Source: Solimonas aquatica (GTDB lineage Bacteria > Pseudomonadota > Gammaproteobacteria > Nevskiales > Nevskiaceae). From it: 64,000 bases of DNA. Numbering within the stretch: the stretch's first letter is position 1; every line of letters begins with the position of its first letter. Below are positions 37,361 to 45,821 of this stretch, piece by piece. The notes beneath the pieces are model-generated. The model saw only the letters and a list, made by a program, of their open reading frames with translations, was not told the origin of the DNA and ran no database searches. The DNA lies in the NCBI RefSeq assembly GCF_900111015.1, contig NZ_FOFS01000012.1, forward strand, positions 62,001 to 126,000, in the 5' to 3' direction. The translations under genes were made by a program, and so were the position numbers.

Positions 37361-37456
37361 AGCTGCCCCAGGCCGCACCTATTCTGTTTCGCTTTGCCCC
37401 TGGCGCCGCGCCGCGTCAGGGTTTGTTCTTTGCCGTCCAACACTTGAAGCCTCCGC

Positions 37457-38626
37457 ATGAAAGCCCCGCTTGAGTCCCGCCGCTTCGATCCCGAAAACTG
37501 GCCGATGCTGGTGCTGTTCGTCCTGCTGCACCTGGCCTGCTTCGCTGCCATCTGGACCGGGGTGCACTGGCGCGACATCGCGCTGTGCCTGGCGCTGTAC
37601 GCGCTGCGCATGTTCGGCGTGACCGCCGGCTATCACCGCTACTTCGCGCACCGCGCCTACAAGGCCGGCCGCGTGATGCAGTTCTTTCTGGCGGCGCTGG
37701 CGCAGTCCTCGCTGCAGTCGGGCGCGCTGTGGTGGGCGGCCAAGCATCGCGACCATCACAAGTATTCGGATACCGAGCTGGACGCGCACTCGCCGCGCCA
37801 GCACGGCTTCTGGTTCTCGCACATGGGCTGGATCTTCAACAAGCAGGCCGCCGCTGCCGACTACGAGCGCATCCCGGAGTTCATGGCCTATCCGGAACTG
37901 CGCTGGCTGAACCGGCACCACTGGGTGCCGGGCACGATTCTCGGCCTGAGTGTGTGGCTGATCGGCGGCTGGTCGGCGCTGGTGGTGGGCTTCATCTGGT
38001 CCACCGTGCTGCTCTGGCATGCCACCTTCTGCATCAACTCCCTGGTGCACGTGTTCGGCCGCCAGCGTTATCTCACCGGCGACGACTCGCGCAACAACTG
38101 GCTGTTCGCGCTGCTGTCGCTGGGCGAGGGCTGGCACAACAACCACCACTACTACATGGCCTCGGCACGCCAGGGCTTCTACTGGTGGGAAGTGGACATC
38201 ACCTATTACACGCTGCGCGGTCTGGAGCGGCTGGGCCTGGTCTCGGAGCTGCGGGATCCGCCGGCGCATGTGCTGGCCGGCACGCGTGCGGTCTCGGCGG
38301 AGATCAAGGAGCGTCTGGCCCGCGAACTGGCGCGGCGTTTCGACGCCGAGCGCGTGGTGCGGCGCATGCAGAAGCGCTGGGTGGAGCTCAATCGCGAGCA
38401 CCGTCTCGGCGAATGGCGGCAGCAGTGGGCCGAGCAGCTGGCCAGCCGTCGCGAGCAGCTGGCCGCCGTGGTGCATGCCGAGCTGCCGAGCCTGGACCAG
38501 CTCTACCGTCAGGCGCGGCGCCGCTTTGCGCGCACCCCGGCGCTGGAAGAGGTGGTGGCGCGTGCCCGCGAGCTGCTGGCGCAGTCGGTGATGGCGCGAC
38601 TGGAGACTGTGCCGGTCCGTGCCTGA
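37457..38626 (+). CDS. Membrane acyl-CoA (delta-9 type) fatty acid desaturase
   Basis: A 389-aa integral-membrane di-iron desaturase that introduces a double bond in acyl-CoA or lipid chains. The three His boxes are present: HRYFAH (60-65), HRDHH (97-101) and HNNHH (about 227-231), with an added GYH before the first. Four hydrophobic helices pair around them. The C-terminal 130 residues are an unusual charged helical tail (RRFDAERVVRRMQKRWVELNREHRLGEW...) beyond the core of bacterial DesA-type enzymes. The next gene, an MFS transporter, overlaps it by 8 bases. Confidence 0.92.
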   Translation: MKAPLESRRFDPENWPMLVLFVLLHLACFAAIWTGVHWRDIALCLALYALRMFGVTAGYHRYFAHRAYKAGRVMQFFLAALAQSSLQSGALWWAAKHRDHHKYSDTELDAHSPRQHGFWFSHMGWIFNKQAAAADYERIPEFMAYPELRWLNRHHWVPGTILGLSVWLIGGWSALVVGFIWSTVLLWHATFCINSLVHVFGRQRYLTGDDSRNNWLFALLSLGEGWHNNHHYYMASARQGFYWWEVDITYYTLRGLERLGLVSELRDPPAHVLAGTRAVSAEIKERLARELARRFDAERVVRRMQKRWVELNREHRLGEWRQQWAEQLASRREQLAAVVHAELPSLDQLYRQARRRFARTPALEEVVARARELLAQSVMARLETVPVRA

Positions 38627-39872
38627 GTCGCTGACCCCTGCGCGGCACGACCCATACGCCGCGCTGCGCTATCCGGAATTCCGCGCCCTGGCGGGCGCGG
38701 CCTTCCTGCTCAACAGCGGCATCCAGATCCAGGGCGTGGCGCTGTCCTATGAGCTGTACAAGCTCACGCACGATCCGCTGGCGCTGGGCCTGATCGGTCT
38801 GGCCGAGGCCCTGCCCTTCATCACCCTGGCGCTGTTCGGCGGCCATCTGGCCGACCGCCGCGAGAAGCGCGGCATCATCCGCGCCGCGCTGCTGCTGATT
38901 CTCGCCGGCAGCGTGTTTCTCACTTATCTGGCCAGCGCCGCCGGCCGCGCCAGCCTGCCGCAGGCCTGGTGGCTGCTGTGCGCCTACGGCGTGATTTCGC
39001 TGCTGGGTCTTGCGCGCGGATTTCTGTCGCCGGCCACGCAGTCGCTGCGCGCCCTGCTGGTGCCGCGCGAGATCTACGGCAACAGCGCCACCTGGTGGAG
39101 CACGGTGTTTCAGACCGCCTCGATCGGCGCGCCGGTGACGGCCGGGTTTCTCTACGCCGCAGTCGGCCTGTCCGGCGTGCTGTACGTGGTGCTGGGCATG
39201 TTCGCCTTGAGCTTTGCGCTCACCGGCGGCATCGCGCCGCGCGCGGTGGCGCCGCGTGCCGATCAGGGCTCGCTGTGGCAGAGCCTGGGCGAGGGCCTGC
39301 GCTACGTGTTCCGCACGCGCATGATTCTCTACGCCATCTCGCTGGACATGTTCTCGGTGCTGTTCGGCGGCGTGATGGCGATTCTGCCGGTGTATGCCAG
39401 CGACATCCTGCAGGTGGGGCCTGAAGGTCTGGGACTGCTGCGCGCGGCGCCGGCCATCGGCGCGCTGCTCACGGTGCTGATCTGCGCCTGGCTGCCGCCG
39501 CTGGGCAAACCCTGGCGCAATCTGCTGCTCTCGGTGCTGGGCTTTGGTCTGGCCACGTATCTGTTCGCGGTCTCGAAGCTGCTGTGGCTGTCACTGCTGG
39601 CGCTGTTTCTCACCGGCGCCTTCGACAGTGTCAGCGTGATCATCCGCAACACCCTGATGCAGGCGGTGCCGCCGGAACACATCCGGGGCCGCGTGATGTC
39701 GGTGAATGCGATCTTCATCAGCTCGTCCAATGAACTCGGCGCCTTTGAATCGGGCCTGGCCGCGCGCCTGATGGGTACCGTGCCCTCGGTGCTGGCCGGC
39801 GCCACCGTCACCCTGGGCGTGGTGGCCTGGATGTGGCGACGCTCGAAGGAACTGTTCGCGGTGCGCTTCTGA
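38619..39872 (+). CDS. MFS transporter (EntS-like)
   Basis: A 417-aa major-facilitator protein with about 12 membrane helices. Its GTG start overlaps the desaturase end by 8 bases. The loop 2-3 motif is recognisable (GGHLADRREKRGIIRAAL), and the start YAALRYPEFRALAGAAFLLNSGIQIQGVALSYELYKLT resembles the MFS_3/EntS-type multidrug and siderophore exporters. No ligand can be assigned; the overlap with the desaturase suggests coupled expression only. Confidence 0.9.
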   Translation: MPESLTPARHDPYAALRYPEFRALAGAAFLLNSGIQIQGVALSYELYKLTHDPLALGLIGLAEALPFITLALFGGHLADRREKRGIIRAALLLILAGSVFLTYLASAAGRASLPQAWWLLCAYGVISLLGLARGFLSPATQSLRALLVPREIYGNSATWWSTVFQTASIGAPVTAGFLYAAVGLSGVLYVVLGMFALSFALTGGIAPRAVAPRADQGSLWQSLGEGLRYVFRTRMILYAISLDMFSVLFGGVMAILPVYASDILQVGPEGLGLLRAAPAIGALLTVLICAWLPPLGKPWRNLLLSVLGFGLATYLFAVSKLLWLSLLALFLTGAFDSVSVIIRNTLMQAVPPEHIRGRVMSVNAIFISSSNELGAFESGLAARLMGTVPSVLAGATVTLGVVAWMWRRSKELFAVRF

Positions 39873-39950
39873 AGGCCGTCAGGCCTGAGACACGGCGATG
39901 CGGTAAGCACTCCACGGTTCGGGGCGCCGTGACCGTTCCTGAGGCGGAGT

Positions 39951-39981
39951 CGCGTCTCTGCGTTCTTTGCGCCTTGGCGTG
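39951..39981. repeat. Dispersed CGCAGAGACGC/CGCCAAGGCGC-type repeat
   Basis: The 122-bp gap between the MFS and hypothetical genes contains GTCTCTGCGTTCTTTGCGCC, followed by TTGGCGTGAGG. This type of repeat occurs between genes in many bacteria. A related fragment (CGCGCCAAGGCGCGCACGCC, then TTGCGCTTCAGCCG) lies at 35655-35706 before prfC, and TGCGCTTCAGCG recurs at 39989-40000. The degree of relation was judged by eye. Confidence 0.45.
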
Positions 39982-39994
39982 AGGCTTCTGCGCT

Positions 39995-40669
39995 TCAGCG
40001 TTTCTTCTGCACGGTGTTGACCACCGTCGCGGCCAGGCCAAAGGGTCTGTCGCCCAGCAGCTTGAGCAGCTGCGCCGGCAGATGACGGCGGTCGAGCTGC
40101 AGCACCGAGAGCTGCGCCACGCCATCAGGCGTCTCGCCGGCCCAGGTTTCCGTCAGTGGCTGCTCGCCGGCCGCGCGCGGGCGGATGCCCAGGGCGGCGA
40201 GACGTTCGCTCTGCGGCAGCAGGCTGCTGGCGCCGGCATCGAGGGAAGCGGTGGAGGCCTGGATTTCGATCCAGGTGTTGAAATCCAGCTGCAGCAGCGG
40301 CTCGGCGAGACGCCGCAGCAGCGGCACTTCCAGCGCGCGGCGGCTGAGTTCCTGCACGGCGGCACCGGTGCGCTGCGCCAGCCGCAGGCCGCGTGCGGGT
40401 TTTGCCTCTTCGTGTGGCAGGGCTTCGTGACGCGGCGTCTGCGCTTTGCCGGCCTGCAGCGCAGGCCGCAGCGCGCTGCCGAGATTGGTCTGCAGGTGCG
40501 CGCGCAAACGCACGCGCTCGCCATCGGCCTGCGGCTCGCTGTGCATCTGCAGCTCGATCTTCCACAGCGGCTGGTTTTCGCCCACCGGAATCTCGGCGGC
40601 GAAGCTCAGGGTTTCGCTGTCGTTCTGCGGCGGCTGCGGCTTGCGGCGTGCTGACTTTAAGATGCCCAC
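39995..40669 (-). CDS. Hypothetical protein of unknown function
   Basis: A 224-aa soluble protein with no signal or membrane segment and no family I recognise. It contains a beta-rich first third (ETLSFAAEIPVGENQPLWKIELQMHSEP), a charged helical middle (RGLRLAQRTGAAVQELSRRALEVPLLRRLAEPLLQLD) and a last third with TPDGVAQLSVLQLDRRHLPAQLLKLL. The GTG start at 40669 directly abuts the ATG of the divergent acyP gene, leaving no promoter space between start codons; translation may begin further in. Codon use looks like that of real genes here, and the opposite frame is low in complexity. Confidence 0.6.
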   Translation of the reverse strand: MGILKSARRKPQPPQNDSETLSFAAEIPVGENQPLWKIELQMHSEPQADGERVRLRAHLQTNLGSALRPALQAGKAQTPRHEALPHEEAKPARGLRLAQRTGAAVQELSRRALEVPLLRRLAEPLLQLDFNTWIEIQASTASLDAGASSLLPQSERLAALGIRPRAAGEQPLTETWAGETPDGVAQLSVLQLDRRHLPAQLLKLLGDRPFGLAATVVNTVQKKR

Positions 40670-40972
40670 ATGAATCCCGAATCCGAAACCTCAGGCCCAT
40701 CTTATCGCTTCCGCGTCAGTGGCCGCGTGCAGGGTGTGTATTTCCGCCAGGCCACCCGCCAGCAGGCGGAAAAGCTGGGCCTGTGCGGCTGGGTGCGCAA
40801 TCGCGCCGACGGCAGCGTCGAAGGCTTGGCCTGCGGCGCGCCGGAGGCCCTGGTGCGGCTGCGCGACTGGCTGCAGAAGGGACCGCCCGCGGCGCGTGTG
40901 GACACCCTGGACTGGCAGGCCAGCCGTGAGCCGGCAGCGCCGGCCGGCTTCGCGGTGCTGGCCACCGTCTGA
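40670..40972 (+). CDS. acyP: Acylphosphatase
   Basis: A 100-aa enzyme that hydrolyses acyl phosphates. Family motifs: YRFRVSGRVQGVYFRQATRQQAEKLGLCGWVRNRADGSVEGLACG, with the catalytic Arg in GVYFRQ and Asn in VRNRADG, and a typical alpha/beta plait length. It begins on the base next to the start codon of the divergent hypothetical gene. Confidence 0.93.
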   Translation: MNPESETSGPSYRFRVSGRVQGVYFRQATRQQAEKLGLCGWVRNRADGSVEGLACGAPEALVRLRDWLQKGPPAARVDTLDWQASREPAAPAGFAVLATV

Positions 40973-40976
40973 GCGC

Positions 40977-42563
40977 TCAGGCTTTCAGCGATTCCGTCAG
41001 CTTCGTGGCATTGCGCGTGACGAAGGCGTAGATCGACAGCTGCGGATTGGCGCCGATGGAGGTCGGGAACATCGAGCCGTCGAACACCGAGAGATTCTCC
41101 AGCTCGTGGTGGCGGCCGTAGCTGTTCACCACGCAGCGCTTGCGGTTCTCGCCCATCGCGCAGCCGCCCATCAGATGCGCCGACACCACCGCCGTGCGCT
41201 GCTTGCGCATCGGCAGCTCGGTGATGGCCTGACGCGCCTGCGCCCAGCTGCTGTAGGCCTGCGCGTCGAGATGGATGGGGCGCACGCGCTTGGCGCCGGC
41301 GGCGAACTGCAGCTCGGCCATGCTCAGGTAGGCGCGGCGCAGGGTGTCCCAGAGCGTGTCGTGAATCTCGTAGTCGAACACCGCTTCGCCACGCGCGTCG
41401 ATGCGCACGCGTCCGCCGGCTGCACCCTCGACGAAGCCGTCGCGCACCAGGGCGATGCTGGCCTGCGCCTGCGAGAGCTGCGCCATGCTGGCGGCGAGTT
41501 CGGCGCCGTACTGGCCCAGCACGATGGCGGCGAGCAGCGGCTGCAGCGGCGCGGCTTCCAGCTTGTAGCCGATGCCCTGTTCCGGCCACAGGAAATGATC
41601 GGAATAAACCGACTGCGGCGCGCCGTGATAGGCCTCGATGGGCTTGTCGAACTCGCCCACGCTCAGGTTCACCGGATGCACGCAGCTGTAGTTGCCGATG
41701 GCCTTGTGCGGATCGTGGGTCTGCGAGCGCAGCAGCAGGGCCGGGGTGTTGATCGCGCCGCCGGCGAGCACGTAATGGCGCGCGCGCAGCGTGAGCTTCG
41801 TGCCCTGCGGCTGACGCGTGTCGTGGTGCAGGGCCAGGGCCTCGATGCCCTCGACGCGGCCCGCCTTGAGCAACAGACGCTGGGCGCGGACGTGATGCAC
41901 CAGCACCATGCCGCGCTCCAGCGCGGCGGGGATGGTGCTGACCAGGGCCGACTGCTTGGCGTTGGTGGGACAGCCCAGGCCGCAGTAGCCCAGATTCCAG
42001 CAGCCGCGCACATTGCGCGGCACGACCTTCCAGTGCCAGCCGAGCTTGTCGCAGCCATCGCGCAGCACCGCGTTGTTGGCATTGGGCGCCATCGCCCAGG
42101 GCGCGATGCCCAGGCGCTGCTCGGCGGCCTCGAACCAGGGCCGCATCTGTTCTTCACCGGCATCGCGCAGCTCCGCCGCCTGCGCCCAGTGCTGCAGGGT
42201 CTTGGCCGGGGTGCGGATGCTGGTGGTCCAGTTGACCAGGGTGGTGCCGCCCACGGCGCGGCCTTGCAGCAGGCCGATGGCGCCGTCGGAAGTCGCGCGG
42301 CCCGCACCTTCCTGATAGAGCTTGCTGTAGGCCCAGGACTCGTCGAACTTCTTGAAGTCGCTGGCGGTGTACAGCCCGCCTTCCTCGAGCATCAGCACCT
42401 TGAGGCCGGCGGCGCTGAGGATTTCCGCGCTGGTGCCGCCACCGGCGCCGCTGCCGACGATGATCACATCGGCCTCGAATTCGCGGTCATGGGTGAAGGC
42501 GGAGGCATCCAGCACCTGCCAGCCGCGGGCGATGCCTTCGCTGTAAAGATCGTTGATGGCCAT
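40977..42563 (-). CDS. GMC-family oxidoreductase (FAD), partner of a Tat-exported small subunit
   Basis: A 528-aa flavoprotein that oxidises an alcohol group. FAD motif ADVIIVGSGAGGGTSAEILSAAGLKVLMLEEG (GSGAGGG at 37-43), GRAVGGTTLVNWTTSIRTP, HYVLAGGAINTPALLLRS, and C-terminal SAHLMGGCAMGENRKRCVV and FPTSIGANPQLSIYAFVTRNA with the active-site His. The ATG at 42563 lies 5 bases after the stop of the small-subunit gene. It has no signal peptide of its own; in gluconate 2-dehydrogenase-like complexes the catalytic subunit is carried out by the Tat-signal small subunit, which fits here. The cytochrome c subunit is missing. Sugar acids or sterol-like alcohols are possible substrates. Confidence 0.9.
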   Translation of the reverse strand: MAINDLYSEGIARGWQVLDASAFTHDREFEADVIIVGSGAGGGTSAEILSAAGLKVLMLEEGGLYTASDFKKFDESWAYSKLYQEGAGRATSDGAIGLLQGRAVGGTTLVNWTTSIRTPAKTLQHWAQAAELRDAGEEQMRPWFEAAEQRLGIAPWAMAPNANNAVLRDGCDKLGWHWKVVPRNVRGCWNLGYCGLGCPTNAKQSALVSTIPAALERGMVLVHHVRAQRLLLKAGRVEGIEALALHHDTRQPQGTKLTLRARHYVLAGGAINTPALLLRSQTHDPHKAIGNYSCVHPVNLSVGEFDKPIEAYHGAPQSVYSDHFLWPEQGIGYKLEAAPLQPLLAAIVLGQYGAELAASMAQLSQAQASIALVRDGFVEGAAGGRVRIDARGEAVFDYEIHDTLWDTLRRAYLSMAELQFAAGAKRVRPIHLDAQAYSSWAQARQAITELPMRKQRTAVVSAHLMGGCAMGENRKRCVVNSYGRHHELENLSVFDGSMFPTSIGANPQLSIYAFVTRNATKLTESLKA

Positions 42564-42568
42564 GGCGA

Positions 42569-43141
42569 TTAACTGTTGAGAGCGTTGAAGGCCCAGGCGG
42601 GCGGTCCGGGATAGCGCGCGGCGGCGTAGCCGCTGCTCTGGCCCCAGAAGGCCAGGGCGCCGAGCTTGGCCAGGACGCGCATCGCGGCATTGAGCAGGCT
42701 CAGGCGGCTGTCGCCGAAACGCTGCAGCATCGCCGTCAGATCCGCGGCGCTCGCCTCCGGCCAGGAGCGGGTCACGCCGCCGGCCAGACGCCGGAACGGT
42801 GCCCAGTGCAGCAGGTCGAGCAGCTGGCGCAGCTGCTGCTGGGCCGGGCCGCCCAGCGCCGCGCAGGCCAGATCGATGCGGCGCAGGCCCTCGCCGATCA
42901 CGCCCTGGGCCGCGGCATCGCCCGGTAGCGCCGGACCGGCGCTGACCGCAATCAGCAGCGAGAACAGGGGCAGGTCCTCGGCGCCCAGCCACTGGTAGCC
43001 GGCTGCGGCGGGGGCGTTCTGGCGGCTGCAGCCGGACAGCTGCAGGGCGCCGCCCAGCACTGTGAAGGCGGCAAGGCTGCCGGCGCTGAGTTTGAGAAAG
43101 TCGCGGCGGTCGAGGCCGCGGCCGGTGTCGGCCTGGTTCAC
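42569..43141 (-). CDS. Gluconate 2-dehydrogenase subunit 3-like protein with Tat signal
   Basis: A 190-aa small subunit that escorts a GMC flavoprotein to the periplasm. The GTG at 43141 follows GGGGAG and yields the Tat signal LDRRDFLKLSAGSLAAFTVLGGALQLSGCS, which also ends in a lipobox-like LSGCS. The mature part is helical (LPLFSLLIAVSAGPALPG...LLDLLHWAPFRRLAGGVTRSWPEA). It is followed after 5 bases by the GMC gene. A complete sigma-70-type promoter with a palindromic spacer lies just upstream. Confidence 0.82.
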   Translation of the reverse strand: MNQADTGRGLDRRDFLKLSAGSLAAFTVLGGALQLSGCSRQNAPAAAGYQWLGAEDLPLFSLLIAVSAGPALPGDAAAQGVIGEGLRRIDLACAALGGPAQQQLRQLLDLLHWAPFRRLAGGVTRSWPEASAADLTAMLQRFGDSRLSLLNAAMRVLAKLGALAFWGQSSGYAAARYPGPPAWAFNALNS

Positions 43142-43162
43142 GTCGTGGTTCTCCCCGAAATA

Positions 43163-43191
43163 ATTAAACGGTAGATTAATTAATCTGCCAA
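43163..43191 (-). promoter_or_regulatory. Promoter with embedded palindromic operator for the GMC pair
   Basis: On the minus strand TTGGCA (43186-43191) and TTTAAT (43163-43168) are exactly 17 bp apart. The spacer is occupied by the perfect 14-bp palindrome AGATTAATTAATCT (43173-43186), touching the -35. This is the classic position for a repressor site. The region is strikingly AT-rich compared with its surroundings. Confidence 0.7.
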
Positions 43192-43222
43192 GAAAACGGC
43201 CGCTGCGCCAGGCAGCGGCCGT
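43192..43222 (-). terminator. Terminator after the acyl-ACP desaturase
   Basis: CGGCCGCTGC (43197-43206) and GCAGCGGCCG (43212-43221) form a 10-bp GC stem with a 5-base loop. On the minus strand TTTTC follows. It directly abuts the -35 of the next promoter (43191). Confidence 0.85.
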
Positions 43223-43240
43223 TCGCCCGGCCAAGCAGGC

Positions 43241-44227
43241 TCAGGCGGTGATGGCGCGGTTGTAGATGAAGTCGAAGCCGAACGTGCGGCGTGCCGCCTT
43301 GGCGTCCTGGTAGTCGGCCATGCGCGCCAGACGCGCCGGCACCTTCATGATCTTGTCCTGCAGTTCACGCGCCGTGGCGCTCAGGCTGCCCAGGTTGCCG
43401 ATCTGCCAGAAGTCCAGCAGTTCATCGACGATCTTGCGGTACTGGCGCGCGCAGAAAATGCCGGCGCGGCGCACCACCTCGCTCATGTCGTCATAGCCGC
43501 TGATCGCGTGCCCGGGCATGGCGAAGCCCAGCATCACCTTGAGCAGGGAGTTCAGGGCGCGCTCGGGATCACGCTTGAGAATCGCGCCGAACACGGCGCG
43601 ATAGAACTGGTAGTGGCGCGATTCATCGCCGGCGATATGCGCGAACACGCGCTGCGCCATCGGCTCGATGCTGGCGCACAGCCGGCCGGTGTTGGCGTGC
43701 GAAACCTGCGTGGCCTTCTCCTGCAGCGAGGTATAGGCGAGCAGGCGGTACGGGTCCTGTTCCCACTCCGGTTCAAAACCGGCTTCGATGTACTGGAACT
43801 GCAGGCGCTCCAGGGCGCCCATGTCGAACAGGCGCGCATCGCGCACGTAATCACGCAGCAGGCAGCCGTGGCGGTCCTCCTCGGCGGTCCACAGGCGGTT
43901 CCAGGCCGCCCAGGGCCTGCTGTTGCCCAGATGCGTGGAGATCAGGCGGTGGAAATGCGGCAGGCCTTCCTCGGTGAGCAGATTCAGGGCCACGGCCACG
44001 CGCACGGTGTCGGGCAGGCCGCGCGCGGCATCACGCATGCGCGCGATTTCGGCTTCGGCCTCGGCCGTCTGCTCGGCGTCTGCGGGAATCAGGTCATTGG
44101 GGAACCACAGCTTGCGGCGCTCGGTGTGCGCCTGCATCTCGGCCGCGACATCGCCCTCGACGTCGTGCAGCACTTCCAGCTGCTCCGGCGTCCCACACTG
44201 CGCAAAACGTGCTGCACCAGACATCAT
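43241..44227 (-). CDS. Soluble acyl-[ACP] desaturase-like di-iron protein
   Basis: A 328-aa ferritin-like di-iron enzyme of the plant/mycobacterial acyl-ACP desaturase (FA_desaturase_2) type. Two E-x-x-H motifs stand in helices: WTAEEDRHGCLLRDYV and AGDESRHYQFYRAVF. The first-helix glutamate is probably in LLTEEGLPHFHRLIS. The ATG at 44227 follows GGAG; a second ATG is the next codon. It is single-gene, with a terminator behind it. This is a second, unrelated desaturase 5 kb from the membrane enzyme. The ferritin-like desaturase fold is clear; the substrate acyl chain is not known. Confidence 0.85.
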   Translation of the reverse strand: MMSGAARFAQCGTPEQLEVLHDVEGDVAAEMQAHTERRKLWFPNDLIPADAEQTAEAEAEIARMRDAARGLPDTVRVAVALNLLTEEGLPHFHRLISTHLGNSRPWAAWNRLWTAEEDRHGCLLRDYVRDARLFDMGALERLQFQYIEAGFEPEWEQDPYRLLAYTSLQEKATQVSHANTGRLCASIEPMAQRVFAHIAGDESRHYQFYRAVFGAILKRDPERALNSLLKVMLGFAMPGHAISGYDDMSEVVRRAGIFCARQYRKIVDELLDFWQIGNLGSLSATARELQDKIMKVPARLARMADYQDAKAARRTFGFDFIYNRAITA

Positions 44228-44313
44228 CAACTTACTCCGGCTCACTGTGCCTCTGACTACGAACGGCCTGCCCAAAGGGATGCCGACGTGGATCACAGTA
44301 TACGTAATTGCCC

Positions 44314-44859
44314 TTACCCGCCACGCACCAGGCTGAGAAACTCTTCCCGGGTGCGGGCGTCCTCGCGGAAGCGGCCCAGCATCATCGAGGTGACCATCGA
44401 GGAGTTCTGCTTCTGCACACCGCGCATCATCGCGCACAGATGCTGCGCTTCGATGACCACCGCCACGCCATTGGCGCCGGTGACCTCGGCGATGCAGTTG
44501 CCGATCTGCTGGGTGAGGTTTTCCTGGATCTGCAGGCGGCGGGCATACATATCGACGATGCGCGGAATCTTCGACAGGCCGATCACCCGCCCGGCCGGCA
44601 GATAGGCCACGTGCGCCTTGCCGATGAAGGGAAGCAGATGGTGCTCGCACAATGAATACAGCTCGATATTGCGCACCAGCACCATCTCGTCATTGCTGGA
44701 CTCGAAGATCGCACCGTTGACGATTTCGCCCAGATCCTGCCGGTAGCCGTGGGTGAGAAAGCCCATGGCCTTGGCGGCGCGGTGGGGCGTGCGCAACAGG
44801 CCATTGCGCTGCGGATCTTCGCCGATGGCTTCGATAATGGCGCGAAAATGCTCTTCCAT
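44314..44859 (-). CDS. folE: GTP cyclohydrolase I
   Basis: First enzyme of tetrahydrofolate or tetrahydropterin synthesis, 181 aa from the ATG at 44859. Motifs: [25 protein letters not shown] (zinc Cys and His), [28 protein letters not shown], and [21 protein letters not shown] (second zinc Cys). The N-terminus is shorter than in E. coli FolE, as in many bacterial type IA enzymes. Divergent from the ParB-like gene with a 117-bp gap. Confidence 0.96.
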   Translation of the reverse strand: MEEHFRAIIEAIGEDPQRNGLLRTPHRAAKAMGFLTHGYRQDLGEIVNGAIFESSNDEMVLVRNIELYSLCEHHLLPFIGKAHVAYLPAGRVIGLSKIPRIVDMYARRLQIQENLTQQIGNCIAEVTGANGVAVVIEAQHLCAMMRGVQKQNSSMVTSMMLGRFREDARTREEFLSLVRGG

Positions 44860-44976
44860 CGCGGAACGCTCCGGATCGTCTGGTCTTGTCGTTGGAACGG
44901 CGATTATCCCATGATCGCGTGGCAAAGCTCGGCGGGCGCCGCCGGGGCGTGTCCGCCGCGCCGGTACAATAGGCAA

Positions 44977-45777
44977 ATGGCCCGCAAATCCCCCGCACAC
45001 GAAATCCGCGAAATCGGCGTCGATCTGATCCGTCCCGGCAGCCAGCAGGCGCGCCGGCACTTCGATCCGGGCGCTTTGCAGGAACTCGCGCAGAGCATCC
45101 GCGAGTCCGGCGTGGTGCAGCCGGTGGTGCTGCGCACGAGGGTCTGGGGTTATGAGCTGCTGGCCGGCGAGCGCCGCTGGCGCGCCGCGCAGCTGGCCGG
45201 CGTGCACGAGATCCCGGCGGTGATCCGCGACGATCTCTCCGACGCCGAAGCCTTTGTGCTGGGCCTGATCGAGAACCTGCAGCGCGAATCGCTCTCGCCC
45301 ATGGAGACCGCCGCCGGCCTCAAGCGCCTGGGCGAGCTGTTCAGCCTCACCCACGCCGAGATCGGCGCGCGCGTCGGCAAGTCGCGCGAGTACGTCACCA
45401 ACTATCTGCGCCTGCTCAATCTCGCGCCGGAAGTGGCGACGCTGGTCAACGAGGGTCACATCATGCTCGGCCACGCCAAGGTGCTGGCCGGCGTGGCGCT
45501 GGTGGAGCAGGTGCGCTGGGCCGACGAGATCATCCGTCACAAGCTCACCGTGCGTGAGCTGGAGCGCCGCCTCGCCGCCTCGCGCGAACAGAAAATGGTG
45601 TTCCGCCCGGCCAAGCCTTCCGACTGGCAGCGACTGGAGCAGGAACTCTCCGATCATCTGGCATGTCCGGTGCTGGTGACAGCCGATAAGTCCGGCAAGG
45701 GCGAACTGAAAGTGAAGTTCCACTCCCTGGACGAACTCGACGGTGTGCTGGCGCGGATCGGCTATGTGGCGCGCTGA
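44977..45777 (+). CDS. Orphan ParB/Spo0J-family protein
   Basis: A 266-aa ParB-type CTPase/DNA-binding protein. The N-terminal domain has [18 protein letters not shown], the [17 protein letters not shown] motif (GERRWRA about 64-70) and [17 protein letters not shown]. The HTH region has [28 protein letters not shown] and [11 protein letters not shown]. The C-terminal dimer region ends in a short beta stretch ([20 protein letters not shown]). No parA is adjacent. The start was chosen at 44977, seven bases after a TACAAT. Three DnaA-box-like 9-mers follow its stop. It could be the chromosomal ParB displaced from parA, or a regulatory homologue. Confidence 0.88.
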   Translation: MARKSPAHEIREIGVDLIRPGSQQARRHFDPGALQELAQSIRESGVVQPVVLRTRVWGYELLAGERRWRAAQLAGVHEIPAVIRDDLSDAEAFVLGLIENLQRESLSPMETAAGLKRLGELFSLTHAEIGARVGKSREYVTNYLRLLNLAPEVATLVNEGHIMLGHAKVLAGVALVEQVRWADEIIRHKLTVRELERRLAASREQKMVFRPAKPSDWQRLEQELSDHLACPVLVTADKSGKGELKVKFHSLDELDGVLARIGYVAR

Positions 45778-45786
45778 GCACCTGAG

Positions 45787-45821
45787 TTATCAACAGCGCT
45801 TGGGGATAAGCCTGTCGATAA
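45787..45821. promoter_or_regulatory. Cluster of three DnaA-box-like 9-mers
   Basis: TTATCAACA (45787-45795, plus), TTATCCCCA (minus, 45801-45809) and TTATCGACA (minus, 45813-45821) each match the E. coli DnaA box TTATCCACA at 8 of 9 positions, within 35 bp. They lie between the ParB-like gene and the YgjP-like gene. They may be DnaA binding sites; an origin function is not shown. Confidence 0.45.
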
